Below the pieces are notes generated by a model. The model saw only the letters and a list, made by a program, of their open reading frames with translations, was not told the origin of the DNA and ran no database searches. From Tausonia pullulans (Eukaryota; Basidiomycota; Tremellomycetes; Cystofilobasidiales; Mrakiaceae), in assembly GCA_951802195.1 (NCBI GenBank), contig OX637639.1:322501-386500 (forward strand): a DNA stretch of 64,000 nucleotides, in the 5' to 3' direction. A program made the position numbers and the translations under genes. Of the stretch, positions 55,813 through 64,000 are shown piece by piece; the first letter of the stretch is position 1, and every line of letters begins with the position of its first letter.

Positions 55813-58800
55813 ATGAGGGAAACAGCCCCCATCGCCGACATGCCATCCTCTTCCTTCTCCTCCCGACAGGCTCCCCCAGAGGAGGCCTCTCCAGGTGAGT
55901 GGCGAGGCCAGGCCGGAGCAGCCCGGGCGCCGCTGGGACGACAAGCCCGGGCGAGGCTGAGGCAGCTCTCTGTCGTCCCCACCCACAGCAGACTCAGACC
56001 GCCCGCCTCAGAAGATGGAGTCAGGTGGGAACCAAGACACCGCCTGTCGGAGGACCTGGCGAGACTGACTCTCCCACTCTCAGGCGCTTCGCTCGTCTCT
56101 CCACACAATACCCACAACGACGCAACTCAGCCAACCGCCAACGCCCCCTCCTCCCAGCTCCTTCCGCCGCCGACAGAGGCGGCTCCTTGCTCTCTGCCAG
56201 ATCCCTTTGCCTTGACGGAAGTCGATACATTCGTCGACGACGCGGCCACGGAGGCGCCTACTCCAGCCCCCCATCATCGCTCTGGGACCGAGTCGCCCAG
56301 AGCGACGGCGGTGACTGCCCTCTCCCATCTGGCCACCTCTGGCTCGTCTTCGTTCGCAGGGCAGGATACGGACATGGATCCGTTCGCGGCCTTTGGATCG
56401 GTGAGTGCTAGCGTGAGGGGAGATGGAGGAGGAGGAGGCGAGGTGTGGGTGTATCGCTTGGAGCCGCTCCCGTCCTCCTCTTCCCCGCGCCTTCGTCGGC
56501 TTCTACCCCACACGTTACGGCTCTCGCCGACGACGTGCTTGAGCAATGAGGGAGTGCACAAGCTCAATCTGACACTTCCTCCATCTCCCCATCCTAGCTC
56601 CATGCAGGAACGCCAGTGTCAGTTCCTTGCCCTTCCAGACTCCCTTGACTCCATGCTGCTCAAAATGACGAACTGACGTGGATGGTCGTGTCTCGTTCGT
56701 TCGTTCGTTCGTTCGTTCTGCAGCCTCATCCGCGCGCTATCCGCGATGCCCTGGAGCGATGCCCAGTCGGATGACGACGAAGAAGAAGAAGTCCCTCCAC
56801 GACGGGCGGGTACACTTCCTGAGCCTCCGCAAAATTACCATCCCCTAGGTCCGTCCGCCCTCCTGCGCAAGGCGGCGGTGTCCTCGCTTCAGGCTGATTC
56901 GGAATCCCCTCTGGTCTTTCCCTTCATGCACAGGACCAGCCGCTCGACCTGCTCCAATGCACCGAATGTCATCCTCCCTGCATACCATTCACCGCCCGAT
57001 CGCCTACTCCACCCGGCGTTCTCAGTCGCACCGCATGTCCTCCTCCACAACTACCACCTCCTCGGCCGCATCCCATCAGCAGCATCCCTTGCCCGTCACC
57101 ATCTCCCACACTCTAACGGACAGCCCAGAGTCCCGGTCTGCTGAGCTGGAGTTCCCCGTCATCGATAACATTGCTGCTCACGGAGAGGGCAAGGAGCCGT
57201 CTGAGAGCGAGCAGGACTACCAGTTTGCGGCGCTCGAACCTGTGCCTTCTGTTTCCTCTTCCTCCTTTCTGGCCGCTACAGAGGCGGACGAGGCGGACGA
57301 GGCGGACCGAGTTGAAGATGAGATTGTCCGTGGCGAGGTGCGCATCGACGACAGCAGCGAAGCAGATTTACCCCACAACGACGACGAGGGCATCACGGAC
57401 GCTGAGCCGGGAGCAGAGGGTGCCACCCCGATTCAGACGGCTGGCGGGCTCAAGCGAAAGCAAGAGGTCGCTGTCATGCTTAAAGAAGTTTTCCATCTCG
57501 AGGACGTCGAGGAGGTCTTGGGCGAGCTGTCTTGTTGGCTACTGAGGAGTGTCTGTGAGTCAACTGTTTTGCTGCCCACCTTGCCGGCAACCTACTAACG
57601 CATCGCTTGGTCTCAGTGCTCAATGGCTACATGTATCTTACCATGGGCCACATCTGCTTCTACGCGCACATGCCCGCCCGATCGAGGGATAAGGTCGTCA
57701 AGACGGGCCCGCTTACCAAGAAGGCCACCCGCTCGCTCCGATCCAATAAGTATTGGACGGTCCTAAGAAACGGGGTCCTCAGTTGGTACCTCAGCTCGTC
57801 GGTGCGTCCCCGCCTACATCGTCCGGGATCCCTCCACTGACTTGTTCGTTGCTTGTGCCTGCAGGATCCTTATTTCCCCCACGGCAACGTCGATCTCCAG
57901 TACGCGATTGAGTGCGAGCCCGTCGATGAACGGACGATCCGACTCTTGACGAACCGCCGGTCGTACACTTTCTACGCTGACACTTCGGCCGGGAGGGACG
58001 AGTGGGTCAAGGCGATCCGGAAGGTCATCTTTCGAACCCAGCACGAGGGTGAGGCCGTCAAGATTGCGATCCCACTCGAGGCGATCGCGGAGGTTGCCAA
58101 GACACACACGATGGACTTTGCCGAGACGCTCGAGATTAGGATCGCCGCTGGTGGGACCGAGGGGCTTGCGGAGGGAGCCGCCGAGTCGTACTTCTTCGCC
58201 TATTTTAGCGACATTGACGGGGCGCTTCAGCAGATCCGTACCGTCGTCCAGGCCTTCCGCGATCAAGGGCTGGACGAAGCTGCAGCAAGGGAAGCAGCCG
58301 TCTACGACACAACGACCATCCGACGCGGCCCCGCTTTGACGGCGGAGGGAGGATCGCAGGATGTGGCTTCAGCGGCGAAGGTGTCCTCACCGACGGAATC
58401 GGGCTTTCGAATCAGCTCCCTTCTCCAGCCCTTCTCGTCATCGTCATCGGGCTCGTCAGGCAACAAACCCTCTTCGAGGCCTCTCCCACCAGGAGCCATT
58501 GCGTCGATGCTTTCCGCACCCAGTGCCGTCGGGATGGCGATGCACCCCCATTCCCCTCGGTCTTCTACAAGCTCCTCGATCCCTTCTTCGCCGAGGTCTC
58601 GCCCGGTTCCTGTCGGCAGTCGCCCGAAGAGTGCCCTCCCCGACGCTAGCCCCTCCCCACCCACAGAAACCTCTGTGATCGAGCCTCTCCCGCTCTCTCG
58701 CTCTTCCGACAGTGTCCGGACGATCTCTGCCCCTCAGCAGCAGCAGTCCCCTTCGCACGCGAGATACCCTCCCACACCTTCCCCAGGTCCACCGCCACCC

Positions 58801-61800
58801 GGGCTCGAAGATCCCGACGCGGCTGACGCGTCATCGAGGACCTTCGGCTTCATCAAACGGCCGGCGATGAAGATCATCAGCTCGGGTACATCGAGCGCCA
58901 GCAATCTCCTCCTCGGCGCCGTGAGAAGACCGACGAGTCGGAGGCGCAAGGTGGCCAATTCCATCAGTAGGAGAAAGACCGAAGGAGGACCGCTCGTCGT
59001 GACGGAGACGGTCGAGCCAGCGATGATGGAGGCCAGCAGACTGAGCAATACGACAACCTCGGACTCGGACGGCGTCCGGTTGGGCTTCCCGGAGAGCGAG
59101 GACGACGACGGCGACTATGCGATGATGGAGAGGTCGGAGACGGATGACAAGGCGGAGAGGGAAGTCATCGAGGATTTCCACGACTGGTTTGCGATGGATC
59201 AACGGGAGACGCTTCTCGAACGTATGTTTTTTTTTTGTCTCGGAAATATTCGTCCGGCATTCTTGCTGACTGATCTCATTACCTCAGACTTTGGGGGTTT
59301 TCTCTTCCGAGTTGTTCCCGTGTGGGGCAAGATCTTCATCTCGACCAACTATTTCTGCTTCCGGGCGACCCATCTTCTCTACAAGACCAAGGTGCGTGCC
59401 CTCTCCTCTCGAAACTCCGAGACCTTACCTGACCCCAAAATGACCCGACTACGGCGAGCAGATGATCGTCCCCATCCGCGACATCGCCGGCCTCCAGTCG
59501 CAAAAGGCCTTCCGCTTCGGCCACTATGGCCTTGTCGTCGTCCTCCGCGGTCACGAAGAACTCTTTCTCGAGTTTGCATCGGCCGAGCGCCGGGATGCGT
59601 GTCGCCATCGCATCGAGGAGCAGCTTGACCTACTCAAGCGTCTCGATCGCGAGGCCGCTGCTCGGTCTGGCGAGCAAACCAGCGGTGGGGATGGCGAGCG
59701 ATCCTCGAAGACGGCAGTGGGCAGCACGGTGTCGTCTGCAAAGGCGTTTGCTTCACCCGTGAAGGAGACGCTGCTCCTCGGTGGAGGGCTTGACGAGCCG
59801 AGCAGAAGCAAGATCGAGATGCCGAGCCCGACGGGGGACACCGAAACGCTCCCACCCGTGATGTTTACGAGTGCGAACTCGACGTTCCTCGACTTCCGCC
59901 CGACCAAACCGTTGCACATCACCTGTCTTACTATTGGCTCGCGGGGAGACGTCCAGCCGTGTGAGTGGGCAGCTAGGCAGATGGACGTGGGAGGCGACCG
60001 AAGGCTGACCCTGTTTTGCCAGATATCGCGCTGTGCAAGGGCCTCAAGGCCGAGGGCCACCAGGTCCGCATCGCTTCGCATGGCGAGTATAAGGATTGGA
60101 TCGAGGGAGTGAGTTCGTAATTGGCTGCTCCTCCTGGCTCCCTTTCCTGATTCTTCGTTCTTTGCAGCACGGTATTGAATTTGGTTACGTCGGTGGGGAC
60201 CCGGCAGAGCTGTAAGTGTCGTGCGCTCACTCCCTTCTCGTGCTTCCGGACTCGACCTCTAATCTGCCTTAATAGGATGCGGATTTGCGTGGAGAACGGC
60301 ATGTTCACCGTCTCGTTTATCAAGGAGGGTCTCATCAAAGTCCGTCGTCGTCGCCCCTATGATCTTCTGCTCCGCCAGATTCGACCTGACGGGTCTACTT
60401 TTTCAGTTCCGCGAGTGGATCGACGACCTCCTGTTGACAGCATGGGCGGCCTGCCAGGGCACTGATGTCCTCATCGAGAGTCCGAGCGCGATGGGCGGCT
60501 TACACATCGCCGAGGGACTTGGGATCCCTTACTTCCGCGCCTTGTGAGTACTCTGGCAGGTGAAGTAAAAGAGGAGTCGGTTGGCTGACAAAGCGTTCGT
60601 CGACGCCGACAGCACGATGCCTTGGTCCAGGACGCGAGCCTACCCGCATGCCTTTGCCGTCCCGGAATCGCATCGGGGCGGGTCGTACAACTACATGGTG
60701 AGGAAGGGGACTTTCTCTCTCCTTTTGAACTTGACTGACCGTTCTCTCTTTGGCGACAGACTTACACTATGGTATGTGCGCTGGTCTCAGACGCTGTTCT
60801 TGCGTTACCCTGCCAATCCTGATGCCCCTCCCTCTTTCAGTTCGACCAAGTTTTCTGGCGCGCCATCTCGGGCCAAGTTAACCGCTGGCGGAAGAAGACG
60901 ATCGGCATCGGCTCGACGAACCTCGACAAGATGGCCCAGCACGCGCGACCGATGTTTTACAACTTCAGCCCCTCGGTCGTGCCTCCACCTTTAGACTGGC
61001 CCGAATGGATCCGCGTAACAGGTAAGTGCGGGCACAACAGCAACCCTCCGCGCTCATCGTAGCTCACACACGCTTCCTTCCTCTTCTCACAAGGTTACTG
61101 GTTCCTCGACGACCCAGACGACTCGGTCCATAAGAAGTGGGCTCCGCCGGATGATCTCCTCGGCTTCATCGACCGAGCGCACGAGGAGGGCAAGAAGGTT
61201 GTCTATATCGGCTTCGGCAGCATCGGTGCGTCCTCTGGCGTTGCAGCTAGCGACTGAGCGCTGATTGACACCTATCTCTTTCTTAGTCGTCTCGGACCCA
61301 AAGGAAATGACCCGAATCGTCGTCGAGGCCGTCCTGGAAGCCGACGTCCGCGTCATTCTCTCCAAAGGTTGGTCCGACAGGCTCAATACTAAGCCCAAGG
61401 AGGACCCGCAAGACTCCACCAAGACACCTGAGGAACGCGTGCGAGAGCAGCAGGAGGCCGCTCGCGTCAAGATCGCCAAGGAGAAGGACGAGTTCCCAAG
61501 TTGCATCTATCCGATCTCGAGCATTCCTCATGTGAGTCCTCTTCTGTACTGCACGATGTGGGGAGTTGGGGCTCTAAGTCTCACCATGTTCTCCATCTAG
61601 GACTGGCTCTTCCCCCGGATCGACGCCGCCTGCCACCATGGAGGCGCAGGCACGTCGGGTGCGAGCATGCGCGCGGGCATTCCGACTATCATCAAACCAT
61701 TCTTTGGCGACCAGTGAGTCCAAGGGCCGGCTGTCGTGACGCTTGTAGCCCGAGATCTGATCCCCCTCTCACTTTTTCCTAGGTACTTCTGGGCCGACCG

Positions 61801-62646
61801 AGGTCCGCCCCCGTCCACCTCCACTGCCCTTCAGAAGACTTACAGACTGACTTCTCGTTTGAACAGTCGAGGTCCTTGGCATTGGGTCATCTATCCGCAA
61901 GCTTACGAAAGAGCATCTCGCTGCAGCGCTCAAAACGGCCACAACGGACAAGAAGCAGATCGAGAAGGCGCGCACGATTGGCGAACAGATCCGCTCGGTG
62001 CGTCCATCTTTGTTCGCTATTGGATCTTCTTCATTTCCCCAGCGAAGATTGACGCGTCTGCTCATCTCGTATGCAGGAGGACGGCGTCGCTCGAGCCATT
62101 GAAGCCCTCTACCGTGACCTCGACTACGCCCGCTCGCTCATCAAGCAGCCCACCCAGGACCAGGACGTCTCGCCCTCGGCATCGCCCATCTCGACGCCCT
62201 CGAGCTCACCCCTCTCGTCGGCCAAGCCTCTCCCATCAGCCGCTGCGTCGTTCGGCTCGCCTGGAAGCGGGTCGGCGACAGACGAGTCGTGGGACTCGTG
62301 CGGAGGCGGGCATGAGCCAGGGAGCGCTGACGAGCACGAGGAAGGGGAGGAGCAGCTGGGCCAGGCCCCGGTGCCTACGGCCGGCGGTGGGGATGAGGTG
62401 GAGCGCGCCAAGACGCCCGTCGCTGGCACCTCTTCCTTCACCTCCTTCCCTGCCACCCAGTCAGCGCTGGGGCTCGAGCGGGCTGGAGGGCCACCAGCGC
62501 CGGCTTCGTCGATGCGGTGGGGGGAGGAAAGCAGGAGAAAGAGGTCAAGAGCCGCCGCGGCTGGGCTCGTCGGAACGGTCCTGGGTGGACTGCGCCTCAC
62601 GGGAGGAGGAGGAGGGACGGCAACGAAACAGGAGCCAGAGCGATAG
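55813..62646 (+). CDS. ATG26: UDP-glucose:sterol 3-beta-glucosyltransferase with GRAM-PH-GRAM and GT domains
   Basis: The start is [15 protein letters not shown], followed by a disordered N-terminus (to about 57180). The first GRAM-type segment contains [20 protein letters not shown] and [22 protein letters not shown] domain: [55 protein letters not shown] long Ser/Pro insert precedes the second GRAM domain ([34 protein letters not shown]). The glycosyltransferase part has [70 protein letters not shown] and [20 protein letters not shown] with PFFGDQYFWADRV, the UDP-sugar site. It makes steryl glucosides at membranes; in some yeasts it serves pexophagy. Well over 1,500 residues, about seventeen introns, including 8-nt (56608-56615) and 12-nt (60760-60771) exons. 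Confidence 0.94.
56608..56615 (+). other. ATG26: 8-nt microexon of ATG26
   Basis: GAACGCCA lies between CATGCAG and GTGTCAG. The upstream exon ends in phase 0 (...AAFGS) and the downstream exon at 56724 is only open in the right frame if preceded by two extra bases mod 3. The join reads [17 protein letters not shown]. Confidence 0.65.
60760..60771 (+). other. ATG26: 12-nt microexon of ATG26 in the catalytic domain
   Basis: ACTTACACTATG lies between GCGACAG and GTATGT and encodes TYTM. The join SYNYM-TYTM-FDQVFW matches the SYNYLTH..FENVFW-like stretch of sterol glucosyltransferases. Confidence 0.8.
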
Positions 62647-64000
62647 AGCACTAAACGGACGGACGGACGGACGAACGGCAGACGGAGTCCTGATAGATGC
62701 AGGTGCCTGCCCTTGCTTTCCAAGACAAGAAGCTCCGGACCAGAAGGATAAGCTGAGTCGGGAGGCGGCGGGAGCACGACCCCAGCCAGCCGCATGACGG
62801 CCCACACATTAGAAAGGGTGCAAAAAGAAGAACCGGGCAGAGGGCAATCGAGAAAGGCGGGCCAAAAAGAACGACCAGCCATCTCTTTGATGATTTCCCG
62901 GAGCCGTGCGCGATGAGAGCAACGCATGGGGAAGCGTGCGCGACTGAATATCAGGCGAAAGCACGGGATTGAGGACGGAGGCCCCATGATCTGGTCTCAT
63001 GAGGTCTCATTTGCCTTGCGTCGCGATCGCCATCCAGGATTACGACAATGTAGCACCCCTTTTTAAAAACCCCAACCTAAGAAAACCAATCGAAAGTCTC
63101 TCCCCCATTCTGTAATTGTGAGGAGGATAGAGTTTGCTTGGCTCGTCGCCCGCAAGATGCAAGGTTGACGGAAAGTCGAGACGAATTTGTCGAATGGGTC
63201 GTGTCGGCCGGCCATACAGGCCTTCGCAGTCAGTATAAAGCCCTCTGAAAAGGACCGTCAACGGCCGGCTATCTCGCTTCTTTGCTCGCTTCCCTTACTA
63301 CACAGAAAGACGCCGACGCTCGACCGCCTTTTCGGCTCGCCGGACCGCATGCCGAAAGAAGCAAAGCGCACATTCCCCTGCACTTTCATAACCGTCCCTC
63401 TCTCTCGTGATGAAAAGAAAGGAAGGGATGAGAACAAGCACCGAGGAGGTGCTTTTGGCGCTTCCCTCTGCTTTAAGCCGAAGTGATCGCTAGCTCAAGC
63501 CACTTCGTCTCTTCTCTCCTCGATCTCATCTTCACATCGAGAACGATCTCTTGTTTGCAGCCGCGTTGAGCCAATTCTTGGGTATCGTCCTGGCGAAAGA
63601 TGAGAGCAAACCTTCCACTCTTTCGGTGCGTGCCAAGCATGCATGGTCATCTCGGAAAGTCGGTCTTCCGTGAACGTAAAATGCCACCCTGGTGACTGAC
63701 AATCGAATAGCAAGGGACTAAACATACAGAGAAGACCGACTGACCAGTGTCGTCCCTTCTCCCCCCCCCCCCCCTTTTTGCTTGTCTGTCCCCCTGAGTG
63801 CAGGCAGGCAGCCTGGTCGAGGGCCATACATCTTCCGACATCCTCCCGCGTCTCTTGAAAGCTCGCCTTGAGAGCAAGCGAGAAAGCATGCGGACAGGCT
63901 TGCTGCTGCTACAGCTTTCCAAGGCCGGTGGCGCACGCCCGGCGCTGTCATCTCGTCCATGGGCGGGCTACCATTGTGCTGGATTGCTCTCGCCCTCTTC
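62647..64000. other. 1.35-kb right-end region without a supported gene
   Basis: ATG26 3' sequence starts with a GGAC repeat (GGACGGACGGACGGACGAAC, about 62658). A TATA-like AGTATAAAG lies at 63232-63240 on +. The next + strand ATG with any length (63350, about 45 codons) has no family signal. A 14-C run is at 63761-63774. Minus-strand frames are short and low complexity. The promoter of a gene beyond the right edge may lie here. Confidence 0.35.

Noticed and set aside
1-64000. Search for transposons, LTR elements, virus-like genes, CRISPR arrays and rRNA
   Set aside because: I saw no reverse transcriptase, integrase, transposase or capsid-like text, no long terminal or inverted repeats, no spacer-repeat array and no rRNA core sequence.

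Overview
The window looks like nuclear chromosomal DNA of a GC-rich basidiomycete yeast. Red-yeast-type Pucciniomycotina (Microbotryomycetes, Rhodotorula/Sporobolomyces-like) is my best guess, inferred from gene content and intron style rather than from a marker gene. Genes are packed on both strands and are cut by many short introns with CTGAC/CTAAC-type branch sites. Donors are often of the form GTNCGT. I see no transposon, virus-like element, CRISPR array, rRNA or prokaryotic operon.

Layout, left to right. RTC1/WDR24-like WD40 protein (-, runs off the left edge). Secreted lactonase-fold beta-propeller (+). Mitochondrial EF-Tu (-) head to head with SmD2 (+). Carnitine-pathway-type TauD dioxygenase (-) head to head with an AVT1-like vacuolar amino-acid transporter (+). 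GRIP-domain golgin (+). Large Sec7-PH Arf GEF (-). MTQ2/N6AMT1 methyltransferase (-) head to head with a LYR-motif protein (+). Bre4/ArAE-type membrane transporter (-). Poorly resolved membrane-protein locus (-). SigF-like NTF2 membrane protein with a repeat tail (+). tRNA-Leu(AAG) with an intron (-). Small unknown protein (-). NUS1 (+). Glycine cleavage H protein (-). Zn2Cys6 transcription factor with a GGV minisatellite tail (+). Disordered unknown protein (-). NIPA-type Mg transporter (-). ATG26/UGT51 sterol glucosyltransferase (+). The last 1.35 kb holds no gene I can support.

Functionally these are ordinary single-copy housekeeping genes. They cover TORC1 upstream signalling, mitochondrial translation and metabolism, splicing, Golgi traffic, dolichol synthesis and sterol glucosylation. 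They do not form a metabolic cluster.

The most unusual property is gene structure. At least ten protein-coding microexons of 4-23 nt can be deduced from reading frame plus family conservation. They include a 4-nt exon that supplies a zinc-ligand cysteine and an 18-nt exon that carries the GTPase G3 motif of EF-Tu. A recurring GTTCGT 5' splice site and long G/C homopolymers in introns and intergenic DNA are also notable. All exon models are manual and unverified by RNA.
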